Assembly (NCBI RefSeq): GCF_000452705.1
Contig: NZ_CP007014.1
Span: 2,852,001 to 2,916,000, forward strand
DNA from: Pseudomonas syringae CC1557
GTDB taxonomy: Bacteria; Pseudomonadota; Gammaproteobacteria; Pseudomonadales; Pseudomonadaceae
Length of the DNA: 64,000 nt
Reading direction: 5' to 3'
Part shown: one piece after another, positions 45,762 to 55,100 of the stretch
Numbering within the stretch: position 1 is the first letter of the stretch
Layout of the letters: every line of letters begins with the position of its first letter
Made by a program: the position numbers and the translations under genes
Notes under the pieces: model-generated
Told to the model about the DNA's origin: nothing
The model's input: only the letters and a program-made list of their open reading frames with translations
The model's database searches: none

Positions 45762-46166
45762 TCATGCCGCTGTGTTTGCAGGCAGCCTGGCAATGACCTT
45801 GATTTCAAAATCGAAGCCATAAAGCCAGGTCACGCCCACGCCGGTCAGCGTCGGGTGTGGTGGGTTGCCCCAGAATTCCGGGAACACACTCCAGATCCGC
45901 TCAAACTTCGCTTCGGGATCGACAATGAACACCGTCACGTCGATCACATCATCAAACGTGCACCCGGCCGCCAGCAGAATCGCGTTCAAATTGGTGAACG
46001 CGAGGCGCACCTGCTTTTCGAGGTCCGGTTCAGGAGAACCGTCTTCTCTGCTGCCAACCTGCCCGGACACGAACAGAAACCCGTCTGAGCGGATTGCCGG
46101 GGAATATTGATTGCGTTCGTAAAGCGCCTGGCGACCGGCCGGGAATACAACGTCACGTTGGGTCAT
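45762..46166 (-). CDS. RidA-family protein
   Basis: A 134-residue member of the YjgF/YER057c/UK114 family, which includes imine/enamine deaminases. YSPAIRSDGFLFVSGQVG opens the fold and VTVFIVDPEAKFERIWSVFPEFWGNPPHPTLTGVGV is the family C-terminal half, in which the usual catalytic Arg of RPAR-type motifs is not visible. So this is probably a non-canonical Rid subgroup. It is divergent from a LysR gene that may regulate it. Confidence 0.82.
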   Translation of the reverse strand: MTQRDVVFPAGRQALYERNQYSPAIRSDGFLFVSGQVGSREDGSPEPDLEKQVRLAFTNLNAILLAAGCTFDDVIDVTVFIVDPEAKFERIWSVFPEFWGNPPHPTLTGVGVTWLYGFDFEIKVIARLPANTAA

Positions 46167-46308
46167 GGGTTATCTCCATCAAGCGTTGGGAGCGCCCTGG
46201 AAACAGGCGATGGAGCGACTGTAGGGGCTTGCACTCGGGTGATAAACGAGCAACCGTGATCATCTCTGTTTGGAAAGGCCAAACAATCCAGCAGGCAGGT
46301 GAGTGAAA

Positions 46309-47244
46309 ATGGACCGTTTCGACGCGATGCAAGCGTTTGCCCGGGTGGTGGAAACCGGCAGTTTCACCAAGGCTGCCGGTACGCTGCACATGAGCAAAAC
46401 CAGCGTGACACAGCTGATTCAGCAACTCGAAGCGCGCCTGCGTGTCAGGTTGCTGAACCGCACCACGCGCAAAGTCAACGTGACCGCCGACGGTGCCGTC
46501 TATTACGAGCGGGTGGTCAGGCTACTGGCAGACATGGACGACGCCGAGACCAGCCTGTCCAGCGCCGCATCATTGCCCAGAGGTCGCTTGCGGGTGGACG
46601 TGCCCAGCCCGTTCGCCAGCTTGCTGCTGATGCCCGCGTTGCCTGAGTTCCATGCCCGCTACCCGGATATCCAGATCGACATGGGCGTCAGCGACCGGAT
46701 GGTCGACCTGATCGGCGAAAATGTGGACTGCGTGGTGCGCGGTGGTGAAATAACCGATCAATCCTTGATGGCGCGGCGCGTGGGCGACTTGCAGCTGGGG
46801 GTATACGCCGCCCCGAACTACCTGTTGCGAATGGGCACGCCGACTCATCCACGCGAGCTCGAAGACTCGTCTCATCGTGTCGTCGGCTACCTGTGGGCGC
46901 GCACCGGCAAGGCGCTGCCCTATGCCATGCACCGCAACGGCGAGCAGGTCCATGTTCAGGGGCGTTACACATTGGCTGTGGATGACGGCAACGCCTATAT
47001 CGCGGCCGGGCTGGCTGGAATGGGTATTCTCTGGCTACCGGACTACATGTCCCGACCCCATCTGGAGAGCGGAGAACTGGTCCGCCTGTTCGAAGGCTGG
47101 CAGCTGGAAAGCATGCCGATGTACGTGGCCTTTCCGCCGAACCGGCATGTCAGCATCAAGGTGCGTGTGTTCATTGACTGGGTCATGACATTGATGGCTG
47201 AGCACGCACCGGTCGTTCCGCGCCACGCTCAGATAAATGGATAG
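46309..47244 (+). CDS. LysR-family transcriptional regulator
   Basis: A 311-residue LysR protein of the CrgA/DmlR-like group. The helix-turn-helix is FARVVETGSFTKAAGTLHMSKTSVTQLIQQLEARLRVRLLNRTTR, followed by a typical effector domain (GRLRVDVPSPFASLLLMPALPEFHARYPDIQIDMGVSD). It is divergent from the RidA gene, with 142 bases between, and is probably its regulator. Confidence 0.88.
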   Translation: MDRFDAMQAFARVVETGSFTKAAGTLHMSKTSVTQLIQQLEARLRVRLLNRTTRKVNVTADGAVYYERVVRLLADMDDAETSLSSAASLPRGRLRVDVPSPFASLLLMPALPEFHARYPDIQIDMGVSDRMVDLIGENVDCVVRGGEITDQSLMARRVGDLQLGVYAAPNYLLRMGTPTHPRELEDSSHRVVGYLWARTGKALPYAMHRNGEQVHVQGRYTLAVDDGNAYIAAGLAGMGILWLPDYMSRPHLESGELVRLFEGWQLESMPMYVAFPPNRHVSIKVRVFIDWVMTLMAEHAPVVPRHAQING

Positions 47245-47423
47245 CGCCAATTCCGGCTTTTTTGGCGACTTGCAGCTTCGGTAATAATGTTAAATTCCTG
47301 ACCGGAATGAATAAGCCCTGGGGGGTGAGCCCTTGCGGTCAGACCCTGACGCAGGCGCTCCTGCGCATTTTGGCTAGGTTGTATGGAGAATTACTTAATG
47401 ACGCTTATGCGAGCTTCAGAAAC

Positions 47424-48740
47424 ATGCTGATTTCGATTGAGCTGAAAAATTTCAAGAGCTACGAGAGCGCAAGCCTGCCGTTGGCGGCCATGACGTTTCT
47501 GATCGGTGCTAATGCGTCGGGTAAAAGCAACGTGCTCGAGGCCATCCGCCTGCTCAATTGGCTGGCGAAAGGCAGTCGTCTTGAAGACATAACACGATCT
47601 ATTCAGAGTGGCGACGCGGTGGTCCGTGGGCAGGCAAATGACCTGCTACGCGATCCTGTTGTGAGTTTCAGTCTTGGAGGAAGATTCGAAGGGCTGCCAC
47701 AGGGCTGGGATCATTTCGAAATTTCGATTGGTCTGGTGGCCGATCAATTAGTGGTCACTGCGGAAAGTGTTGTGAAACCCGACCAGACAGTCCCACTGTA
47801 TCAGGTCGACGGGCTGGCCAATACTCATTCTGACGAGATCAGAGTGGCCTATAACAACTTCAAGCGCGGAAAGAACAAGCCTCATATCCCATGTTCAAAC
47901 CGGCAAGCCATCTTCTATCAGCTTGAAACGCCAGGTCGATTCGAATCGGGTCATCATGAATCACAACGTGTCATCCCGGCTGTCACAAAGGCCATACGCG
48001 AAACGCTACGCAACGTCGTGTTTCTTGACCCGCAGCCTGTGATGATGCGTGACTATGCCTATGTAAAAGACGACCTTATCAAAGAGGACGGCAGCAACCT
48101 TTCGGCTGTGCTTTACCGGATTTCCCAAGTGCCGGAGCAAAAAGCCAGGCTGCTTGCGTTCATCAGGTCTTTGCCTGAACAAGACATCACTGACATTGAA
48201 TTCATCAAAACTGATCGCAATGACGTGATGGTTCGGTTGGTAGAGTCCTTTGGGCAGAAAAGCAGGACAGTGGATGCACCGTTACTGTCTGACGGAACCC
48301 TGCGCGTGCTGGCGGTAGGCGCGGCGCTGTTGACGGCTCCTGAAGGATCACTGGTAGTTATAGAAGAAATCGACAACGGCGTTCACCCCAGCCGCGCGGA
48401 GTCTCTGGTCAGGCAGCTTCGGGATACTGCCGCCGAGAGAAAGTTGCGAGTCCTGATGACATCGCACAACCCTGCGTTGATGGATGCACTGCCTGATAGT
48501 GCGCTGGCTGATGTTGTCGCGTGTTATCGCGACCCCGAGCAAGGAGATAGCCGTCTGGTGCGTCTGGGCGATCTTGATCGATACCCTGAATTGGCCGCAA
48601 AGGGACCGTTGGGGCAACTCATGACGCGGCGCGTTCTGGATAGATTCCTGAAAGACAGCACTACCAGGGATGAGCGCAAGTCGCAGGCGCTGGACTGGTT
48701 GGCAGACCTCCGGCAGAGTACAAAAGGAGAGGGGGAATGA
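47424..48740 (+). CDS. AAA ATPase (RecF/OLD-like) of a two-gene module
   Basis: A 438-residue ABC-type ATPase. The true start is probably ATG 47424 (MLISIELKNFKSYESASL), the usual beginning of RecF/AAA15-21 proteins; the open frame goes back to 47262. Walker A is LIGANASGKSNVLEA, the signature is LLSDGTLRVLAVGAAL, Walker B is SLVVIEEIDNGVHPSR and the switch His is in LMTSHNPALMD. It lacks a C-terminal TOPRIM. It overlaps the next gene (ATGA), which encodes a PIN-like nuclease. Such an ATPase-nuclease pair is typical of phage-defence or toxin modules. The exact system is not recognised. Confidence 0.8.
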   Translation: MLISIELKNFKSYESASLPLAAMTFLIGANASGKSNVLEAIRLLNWLAKGSRLEDITRSIQSGDAVVRGQANDLLRDPVVSFSLGGRFEGLPQGWDHFEISIGLVADQLVVTAESVVKPDQTVPLYQVDGLANTHSDEIRVAYNNFKRGKNKPHIPCSNRQAIFYQLETPGRFESGHHESQRVIPAVTKAIRETLRNVVFLDPQPVMMRDYAYVKDDLIKEDGSNLSAVLYRISQVPEQKARLLAFIRSLPEQDITDIEFIKTDRNDVMVRLVESFGQKSRTVDAPLLSDGTLRVLAVGAALLTAPEGSLVVIEEIDNGVHPSRAESLVRQLRDTAAERKLRVLMTSHNPALMDALPDSALADVVACYRDPEQGDSRLVRLGDLDRYPELAAKGPLGQLMTRRVLDRFLKDSTTRDERKSQALDWLADLRQSTKGEGE

Positions 48741-49198
48741 CAGCTGTCTGTTTGATAGATACTTCAATCTTCGTTGAAATCCTCAATGTACCGATGAAGG
48801 CCCAGCAGCACGAGGAAACGCTACTGCAACTGGAACAACGTATTAACGAGGGTGAAGCACTGTTTTTACCAATGGCTACGATATTCGAAACGGGCAATCA
48901 CATTGGGCAGAACGGTGACGGTGGCACCCGGCGAAGTTGTGCGGAGCATTTCGTGGTGCAGGTTCAGGCAGCGCTAGAGTGTCGTTCCCCGTTCAAAGCG
49001 ATAAGCTTTTTGCAGGACAATGAGATGAGTGCGTGGTTGCGTGAGTTTCCGGAGCATGCAATGCGCGGTAGCGGACTCGGCGACCTATCCATCATTCATG
49101 ACTGGCAACGGCTCTGCTCTCTGAACCCGTCGAGAAGAGTTTATATATGGTCGTCAGATGCCCATCTCACGGCCTTTGATCAGTTACCTCGATTGTAA
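48737..49198 (+). CDS. PIN-like nuclease, partner of the ATPase
   Basis: A 153-residue protein with the acidic residues of a PIN/VapC fold: Asp in CLIDTSIFVEIL, Glu in ATIFETGNHI, Asp in GSGLGDLSIIHDW and Asp in YIWSSDAHL. It starts inside the ATPase stop (ATGA), so the two are translated together. PIN nucleases cleave RNA, and here the ATPase would be the sensor or regulator. No separate VapB-type antitoxin is seen. Confidence 0.72.
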   Translation: MTAVCLIDTSIFVEILNVPMKAQQHEETLLQLEQRINEGEALFLPMATIFETGNHIGQNGDGGTRRSCAEHFVVQVQAALECRSPFKAISFLQDNEMSAWLREFPEHAMRGSGLGDLSIIHDWQRLCSLNPSRRVYIWSSDAHLTAFDQLPRL

Positions 49199-49204
49199 TC
49201 GATC

Positions 49205-50122
49205 TCAGCGTCGCGCCGACAACTGCTGTGGGGCCAAAAACGCGTCGTGGAAATAGTTACGGAATGCCTGCATCGCCGGACTTAACTCACGCGCTCTGTG
49301 CCAGGCCAGGCCGACGCTCATGGGCGTTACCTTGTCGGTGACAGTCCGGGTCTCGATGCGTTTGCCTTCCAGTGACCAGGGGCGATGTACCAGGTCAGAG
49401 AGGATCGCCACACCGCTGCCATTGGCAACCATGCTGCGCACTGCTTCGACCGAGCTGGTGCGCACGCGGACGCTGGGTTGCTGCCCGGCCATTTCCCAGT
49501 AGCGCCGCGCACTGTGCTCGGCCTCGTCGACAGTCAGCAGGATGTAGGGCTCGTTTGCCACGTCGGCTAGGCTGACGGAGGCACGCTGACACAGCGGATG
49601 ATGGCTGGGGAGCCATAAACGGCGCTCGGAATTGAACAGCGTTTCCGAGACGATATCCGGGTGAGTAAGGTTTGCGGTGAGCACCACGGCCATGTCGAAC
49701 CGACCTTCCAGCAAGCCTTGTTCGATGGATTGCCGTTCCTGCTCATGCACTTCGATGGCGACGTCTGGATGCCAGTGTTCGAGGCGTTGCAGGTGGTGCG
49801 GCAGAAAGTAGCCGATGACGGTATAGCTGGCAGCCAGGCGCAATACGCCGCTGGCACGTAGATCGGGCATGGGGCTGTTCAGCGCGTCGTCGACACTGCG
49901 CAGAATGACGTAGGCGCGATTGAGAAAGTGCCGGCCGGCGTCGGTCAGGTTCATGCCCTGCGCCGAACGCTGAAACAAGAGTGTGCCGAGCATGCCTTCC
50001 AGTTCCTTGATTGCTGTGGTGACGGCCGACTGGGAGATGTTCAGGTGGATGGCCGCCTGCGAGATCTGCCCGATCTCGGCGGTTGCTACGAAATAGCGAA
50101 CCTGGCGCAGGGTCAGGGACAT
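49205..50122 (-). CDS. LysR-family regulator, probably of pxpABC
   Basis: A 305-residue LysR protein. The helix-turn-helix is FVATAEIGQISQAAIHLNISQSAVTTAIKELEGMLGTLLFQRSAQG and the effector domain starts at GVLRLAASYTVIGYFLPHHLQRLEHWHPDVAI. It is divergent from pxpA (start 50247) with 124 bases between, so regulation of the 5-oxoproline operon is the likely task. Its end lies six bases from the end of the PIN gene. Confidence 0.88.
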   Translation of the reverse strand: MSLTLRQVRYFVATAEIGQISQAAIHLNISQSAVTTAIKELEGMLGTLLFQRSAQGMNLTDAGRHFLNRAYVILRSVDDALNSPMPDLRASGVLRLAASYTVIGYFLPHHLQRLEHWHPDVAIEVHEQERQSIEQGLLEGRFDMAVVLTANLTHPDIVSETLFNSERRLWLPSHHPLCQRASVSLADVANEPYILLTVDEAEHSARRYWEMAGQQPSVRVRTSSVEAVRSMVANGSGVAILSDLVHRPWSLEGKRIETRTVTDKVTPMSVGLAWHRARELSPAMQAFRNYFHDAFLAPQQLSARR

Positions 50123-50246
50123 AAGTACTCCAATCGGTGAGGTATCTGTTTTTCAGAAGGCAGCGTATCTGTTAATAGATCTTCCCAAGGGGTAGGTGTG
50201 AATCTAACGTGGTTTCCATCAACTCGATAGACCCTGGAGCAACGCC

Positions 50247-51002
50247 ATGCAAGTGGATTTCAACTCGGACATGGGTGAAAGTTTTGGCGCATGGACCATT
50301 GGCGACGGCGTCGATACGGAACTGATGGCGTTCATCAGTTCGGCAAATATCGCCACCGGTTTTCACGCGGGCGATCCCGGCACCATGCGGCGCACGATTG
50401 AACAGGCCAAGCGTCTGGGGGTCGCCATTGGCGCGCATCCCGGGTTCCGCGATCTGGTGGGTTTCGGTCGGAGGCACATCAATGCGCCAGCGCAGGAGCT
50501 GGTCGACGACATGCTCTACCAACTGGGCGCCCTGCGCGAACTGGCGCGGGTTCAAGGCGTGGCTTTGCAGCACTTCAAACCCCACGGCGCGCTGTATATG
50601 CATCTGGCTCGCGACGAGCAGGCGGCCCGGCTGCTGGTGGAAAACCTGCAACGTCTGGAGCCTGATTTGCTGCTCTACTGCATGCCCGGCTCAGTGATCT
50701 GCAAGATCGCCGAGGAACTGGGTCAGCCGGTGGTCCGCGAGTTCTATGCGGACCGTGACTACGACCTGAGCGGTTCGATTGTGTTTACCCGTAACGTGCG
50801 TGCCCATGACCCGGCTGAAGTTGCGGCACGGGTGGTACGCGCCTGTCAGCAAGGCCTGGTGCGGACCGTTGAGGGCCAGGATCTGGCCATCGAATTCGAT
50901 TCCATTTGTCTGCACAGCGATACGCCGGGTGCGTTGGCGCTCGCCGAGGCCACACGGACCGCGCTGGACCGGGCCGGGATCGAGGTGCGCGTGCCACGTT
51001 GA
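50247..51002 (+). CDS. pxpA: 5-oxoprolinase subunit A (LamB/YcsF family)
   Basis: A 251-residue protein. The family signature is right at the start: [18 protein letters not shown], then [23 protein letters not shown] and [18 protein letters not shown]. With PxpB and PxpC it hydrolyses 5-oxoproline to glutamate using ATP. First gene of a three-gene operon; pxpB follows. Confidence 0.92.
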   Translation: MQVDFNSDMGESFGAWTIGDGVDTELMAFISSANIATGFHAGDPGTMRRTIEQAKRLGVAIGAHPGFRDLVGFGRRHINAPAQELVDDMLYQLGALRELARVQGVALQHFKPHGALYMHLARDEQAARLLVENLQRLEPDLLLYCMPGSVICKIAEELGQPVVREFYADRDYDLSGSIVFTRNVRAHDPAEVAARVVRACQQGLVRTVEGQDLAIEFDSICLHSDTPGALALAEATRTALDRAGIEVRVPR

Positions 51003-51088
51003 ATTATCAAGGCATCGTGTGCACAGACACACGAGCCAGGTTACTGATCTTTGCCTGCCTTTCTACAACGATTCCAAAAGGAACAGAC

Positions 51089-51961
51089 ATGGCTGATCCG
51101 ATTCGCTACAGCTTTGGTGCCGACGAGCACTTGTTTGCCGAGGTCAGTGACAGTATGTCGCTGGAAGCCTTTTTCACCGGTATGGCTGTGACCCGCGCAG
51201 TCGAGCGTCTGGCGCTGGATGGCGTACTTGACGTGTGTCTGGCAAACGCCTCGTTCCAGATTCGTTTCGACCCGGACCGTATTGCCCCTCACGCCCTGCT
51301 TGAGGCGGTGCGTGAAGCGGAGTCCGGGGCGGTCGCCGAGCGAACCCTGCAAACCCGGATCATCGAGATTCCCGTGCTGTACAACGATCCCTGGACTCAC
51401 GAAACCCTGATGCGTTTTCGTGACCGTCATCAGGACCCGAGCGCCACTGACCTGGAGTACGCAGCGCGGATCAACAACCTGGCCGACGTGGATGCGTTTA
51501 TTGCCGCGCACAGCGGCGCGCCGTGGTTTGTCTCGATGGTGGGTTTTGTGGCCGGTCTGCCGTTCATGTTTCAGATGGTCGAGCGCGAGCGTCAGTTGCA
51601 GGTGCCCAAATACCTGCGTCCGCGCACCGATACACCAAAATTGACGCTGGGCCATGGCGGTTGCTTTGGTTGTATCTACTCGGTGCGTGGGGCGGGCGGT
51701 TATCAGATGTTCGGCGTGACCCCGGCGCCGATTTATGATCCGCAGCAGAAGTTGGCGTATCTGAAAGAGCACATGGTGTTTTTCCGGCCGGGTGACATCG
51801 TGCAGTTCAAACCGCTTGATCGTGATGCTTATGATCTTGCCGTGGCCGAAGTGGAAGCAGGGCACTTCGACCTGCGGATTCGTCCGGTCGAGTTTTCACT
51901 GGACGCCTTTCTGGCCGATCCGATCGGTTATCCAAAATCGCTGCAGGAGGTGCTGGCATGA
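51089..51961 (+). CDS. pxpB: 5-oxoprolinase subunit B (KipI-like)
   Basis: A 290-residue protein. ATG 51089 has an AAGGA site, and the longer frame begins inside pxpA. The conserved central block FVSMVGFVAGLPFMFQM and the C-terminal SVRGAGGYQMFGVTPAPIYDP match the carboxyltransferase subunit-1-like (KipI/AHS1) fold. Its stop overlaps the pxpC start. Confidence 0.88.
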   Translation: MADPIRYSFGADEHLFAEVSDSMSLEAFFTGMAVTRAVERLALDGVLDVCLANASFQIRFDPDRIAPHALLEAVREAESGAVAERTLQTRIIEIPVLYNDPWTHETLMRFRDRHQDPSATDLEYAARINNLADVDAFIAAHSGAPWFVSMVGFVAGLPFMFQMVERERQLQVPKYLRPRTDTPKLTLGHGGCFGCIYSVRGAGGYQMFGVTPAPIYDPQQKLAYLKEHMVFFRPGDIVQFKPLDRDAYDLAVAEVEAGHFDLRIRPVEFSLDAFLADPIGYPKSLQEVLA

Positions 51962-52932
51962 TCAAGGTCATCAAACCGGGCCTGGCCACGTCAGTTCAGG
52001 ACCTTGGCCGCGAAGGCTATTACCACCTTGGCATTCCGCCTTCGGGCGCGCTCGACCAGTACGCGCTCAGTGCCGCCAATCAACTGGTTGGCAATCCGCC
52101 AGGTGCAGCAGGGCTGGAGTGCACCCTGGTTGGGCCGGAACTGGAATTTCAGTGCGACACACTGGCAGCCGTCTGCGGTGCCCATATGGCCGCGCGTCTG
52201 GACGGCGTGGAAATGCACCATGACACCGCGTTTTTGATCAAGGCGGGGCAGGTATTGCGTTTTGATTTTCCCAAAGACGGCGCCCGCGCCTACCTTGCGG
52301 TAGCAGGCGGTATCGATGTGCCGCTGGTGCTGGGCAGCCGTTCGACTTACACGCTGGGCGCGTTGGGCGGTTTTCAGGGGCGCAGACTGGAGGCTGACGA
52401 CCAATTGCCGATAGGCATTCCCGGCGGCAATGGGCGTGCAGGGGCGAGCCTGCCGATGGCGTTGCGCCAGTCGCTGGGCGGCGAAGTTTATCTGCGTGTG
52501 GTGCCGGGCCTGTATTACGAACGCCTGACCGAATTTGCCGCGACCAGCTTTTTCTCCGAGTCGTGGACAGTAGGTTCTGAAGCAGACCGTATCGGCTATC
52601 GCTTCAAGGGTGGCCGTGCATTGACCTTTCAGCCTCGCGAGCAGCCGTTTGGTGCTGGCTCTGATCCCTCGAACATTGTCGACAGTTGCTACCCGATAGG
52701 TTCGATTCAGGTACCGGCCGGGCTGGAGCCGATTGTGTTGCACCGTGACGCGGTCTCGGGCGGCGGCTACGCGATGATCGGCACGGTTATCAGTGCTGAC
52801 CTGGACCTGATCGGCCAGATGCAACCCAACCAGAAAGCCCGTTTCGTCGCGGTCACCCTGGAAGATGCTTTGCTGGCGCGAAAATCCTACAAGAAGAAAC
52901 TGGCCTGCCTGAGCAAGCTGTTTCCGTCCTGA
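51958..52932 (+). CDS. pxpC: 5-oxoprolinase subunit C (KipA-like)
   Basis: A 324-residue AHS2/KipA-type protein beginning IKPGLATSVQDLGREGYYHLGIPPSGALDQYALSAANQLVGNPPGAAGLE, the family signature. It completes the PxpABC complex. It overlaps pxpB by four bases (ATGA). Confidence 0.92.
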   Translation: MIKVIKPGLATSVQDLGREGYYHLGIPPSGALDQYALSAANQLVGNPPGAAGLECTLVGPELEFQCDTLAAVCGAHMAARLDGVEMHHDTAFLIKAGQVLRFDFPKDGARAYLAVAGGIDVPLVLGSRSTYTLGALGGFQGRRLEADDQLPIGIPGGNGRAGASLPMALRQSLGGEVYLRVVPGLYYERLTEFAATSFFSESWTVGSEADRIGYRFKGGRALTFQPREQPFGAGSDPSNIVDSCYPIGSIQVPAGLEPIVLHRDAVSGGGYAMIGTVISADLDLIGQMQPNQKARFVAVTLEDALLARKSYKKKLACLSKLFPS

Positions 52933-52994
52933 AGAGATCAGCGGGCAGGGCGCAATGGACTTGTCCTGCTCGCTGCCTCGAGCGAACCGGTGAG

Positions 52995-53573
52995 TCAGCC
53001 TGCACTGGCTTTCAATTGCCTCTGCATGCTGGCGCGACAGGCGTCGAGTATCTCGTCCGCCAACGGTGAGTCGTCCGGGCAACTACGCGACAGCAGCACT
53101 GCGCCCAGCGCATGGGCAAACATGTCAATGGTTTTCGCCCGTGCCCGCTGGCGGATTGCGTCATCGGTCTGTGCATCGGCAGGCGCCAAGGCCGTCAGCA
53201 TCCGCTCTATGCCGTCAGCAAACGTCTGTTTGACACCGTCCGACTGACGCGCAGCGTCTCCGCCGAGCGCGGCCATGGTGCAGCCAGTGCCGGGATTGTC
53301 ACGGTGTTCTCTGGACAGGTAATAGTCGATGAACTGCGCAGGGTCGATACCCTTCGACTGTTCTACAGTCTGCGCAATTGCGCAGGCCGCCGCTTCTGCC
53401 ATCAGGTCAGACTTCGAGCCGAAGTGTTTGTAAAACCCGCCATGGGTAAAGCCCGCCGCTGCCATCAGGTCAGCCACCCCGACACCGTCGTAGCCGTGCT
53501 CACGGAACTGAACAGAGGCCGTCTCGACAATGTGTGCCCGGTTGGCTTGGGCCTGCGCCTTGGTGACTTTCAT
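52995..53573 (-). CDS. TetR-family transcriptional regulator
   Basis: A 192-residue TetR repressor. ATG 53573 puts the conserved helix-turn-helix (ASVQFREHGYDGVGVADLMAAAGFTHGGFYKHFGSKSDL) near the N-terminus. The effector domain has PGTGCTMAALGGDAAR, a motif of a common TetR subgroup. An imperfect palindrome (GACC at 53631 to GGTC at 53652) lies about 60 bases upstream. Target gene unknown; the MRJP-family gene follows on the other strand. Confidence 0.87.
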   Translation of the reverse strand: MKVTKAQAQANRAHIVETASVQFREHGYDGVGVADLMAAAGFTHGGFYKHFGSKSDLMAEAAACAIAQTVEQSKGIDPAQFIDYYLSREHRDNPGTGCTMAALGGDAARQSDGVKQTFADGIERMLTALAPADAQTDDAIRQRARAKTIDMFAHALGAVLLSRSCPDDSPLADEILDACRASMQRQLKASAG

Positions 53574-53630
53574 GTGCGTTGCCTCGTTTGCCTGCTCCAT
53601 TCGACAGGTCGCAAGAATAGCATTGATGTT

Positions 53631-53652
53631 GACCGTCATTAAAGTAATGGTC
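53631..53652. promoter_or_regulatory. Possible TetR operator
   Basis: GACCGTCATTAAAGTAATGGTC is an imperfect palindrome ahead of the TetR gene. The rest of 53653-53896 has no gene I can support. Confidence 0.35.
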
Positions 53653-53896
53653 GATCAGCCGCCTTTAGCCTCGCATAAGGTACTGATCACGTTGCAAGGG
53701 ACGCGGATCTTCGCCTGAGCGTTGAAAGTGTTTGCGCATTTCCCTGCGTTTTTCTTTGTAATGAAAAAGACCAAACTACTCGCAGTCTTGTCTATTCCAC
53801 ATCCTTGAGCAGCGTGTCTTGATGAACGTCATCACACGTCGTGCGCATCAACCTTGATACCGACGGGCGGCCCGGCTGGTCCGTCAGGAGAGCAGC

Positions 53897-55081
53897 ATGC
53901 ACCGAAAGACCATGTCCGCAGCACTTGCCATCATTTCGGCAGCCAGTCTCACTACCTCGTTGGCCTATGGCATGACTGCTACCGAGTTGCCTGCCAGCGC
54001 ACCGGCTGACAAACGCATCGGCAAGCTTGAACAGGTCCATGCCTTCTACGACGCGATGCCTACCGGCGTGACGGTCTCCGAAAAGGGGCGAATCTTCGTC
54101 AATTTCCCTCGCTGGGGTGACAAGGTGCTTTTTACGGTCGGTGAGATCCGTGACGGCAAAGTGGTGGCCTACCCGGATCTGGCGGTCAACCGGGAAAATC
54201 CGAAAGACCCCGGCGACGGTCTGATCAGCGTGCAAAGTGTGGTGGCCGACGGCAAGGGACGCGTCTGGCTTCTGGACACCGCAGCGCCGGAGTTTTCCTC
54301 ACCGCGTCCAGGGGGCGTCAAGCTGGTTGCGGTAGACCTGGCCAGTAACAAGATCGTCAAGCGACTGGTATTTCCGGATAACGTCATATTGCCCGGCACT
54401 TATGTCAACGACATGCGTTTCGACTTCCGCAAAGGCTCGGAGGGCACGGTGTATGTTACCGACTCGTCGGTGAGCGGTCCGGGCGCGATCATTGTCATGG
54501 ACATCGCCAGCGGGCAAGCAGTGCGGCGCTTGAGCGGGGCGAAGGCAACGTCCGCAGACCCTGATTTCGTACCCGTCGTTGAAGGCGTGCAGGTGCTTGG
54601 CCAGGGGCCGGACGGGAAGCACAAACCTGTCACCGTTGCGTCCGATGGCATTGCGCTGTCGGCAGATGGCAAGACGCTGTATTTCTCACCTTTGTCCAGC
54701 CGCCATCTTTACTCGGTCGCCACCGACCTGTTGAACGACAGCAAGGTGACTGAGCCGCAACTGGCCGCAGCGGTCAAGGATCTAGGGGAGAAGGGCGCTT
54801 CCGATGGTCTGGAATCTGATGCAGACGGTGCTGTGTATGCAGGCGACTATGAGCACAACGCAATTCGCAAGCGTCTGCCGAATGGCGACTGGGAGACGGT
54901 CGCGCACGATCCGCGCATGCTGTGGCCTGACACCCTGTCAATTGGCCCGGATGGCTATCTGTATTTCATCGTCAACCAGTTGCACCGTCAGGCAGGCTTC
55001 AACTCCGGCCAGGACAAACGGGAAAAGCCATACAGTTTGCTGCGCGTGAAAATCGGCGCCGCACCTGCACCTACGCATTGA
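53897..55081 (+). CDS. Secreted yellow/major-royal-jelly-family (MRJP) protein
   Basis: A 394-residue protein with a signal peptide (residues 1-24, ending TTSLAYG) and a six-bladed propeller of the MRJP/SMP-30-like type: PTGVTVSEKGRIFVNFPRWGD, VQSVVADGKGRVWLLDTA, YVNDMRFDFRKGSEGTVYVTDSS, SDGIALSADGKTLYFSPLSS, GLESDADGAVYAGDYEHNAI. Bacterial members are found in plant- and insect-associated species; function is mostly unknown, with lactonase-like activity suggested for relatives. An ABM protein follows. Confidence 0.85.
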   Translation: MHRKTMSAALAIISAASLTTSLAYGMTATELPASAPADKRIGKLEQVHAFYDAMPTGVTVSEKGRIFVNFPRWGDKVLFTVGEIRDGKVVAYPDLAVNRENPKDPGDGLISVQSVVADGKGRVWLLDTAAPEFSSPRPGGVKLVAVDLASNKIVKRLVFPDNVILPGTYVNDMRFDFRKGSEGTVYVTDSSVSGPGAIIVMDIASGQAVRRLSGAKATSADPDFVPVVEGVQVLGQGPDGKHKPVTVASDGIALSADGKTLYFSPLSSRHLYSVATDLLNDSKVTEPQLAAAVKDLGEKGASDGLESDADGAVYAGDYEHNAIRKRLPNGDWETVAHDPRMLWPDTLSIGPDGYLYFIVNQLHRQAGFNSGQDKREKPYSLLRVKIGAAPAPTH

Positions 55082-55100
55082 TTGAATTGGAGAATTGAGA

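Noticed and set aside
53761..53808. A 15-codon signal-peptide-like frame (MKKTKLLAVLSIPHP)
   Set aside because: No ribosome site and immediate stop; at best a relic.
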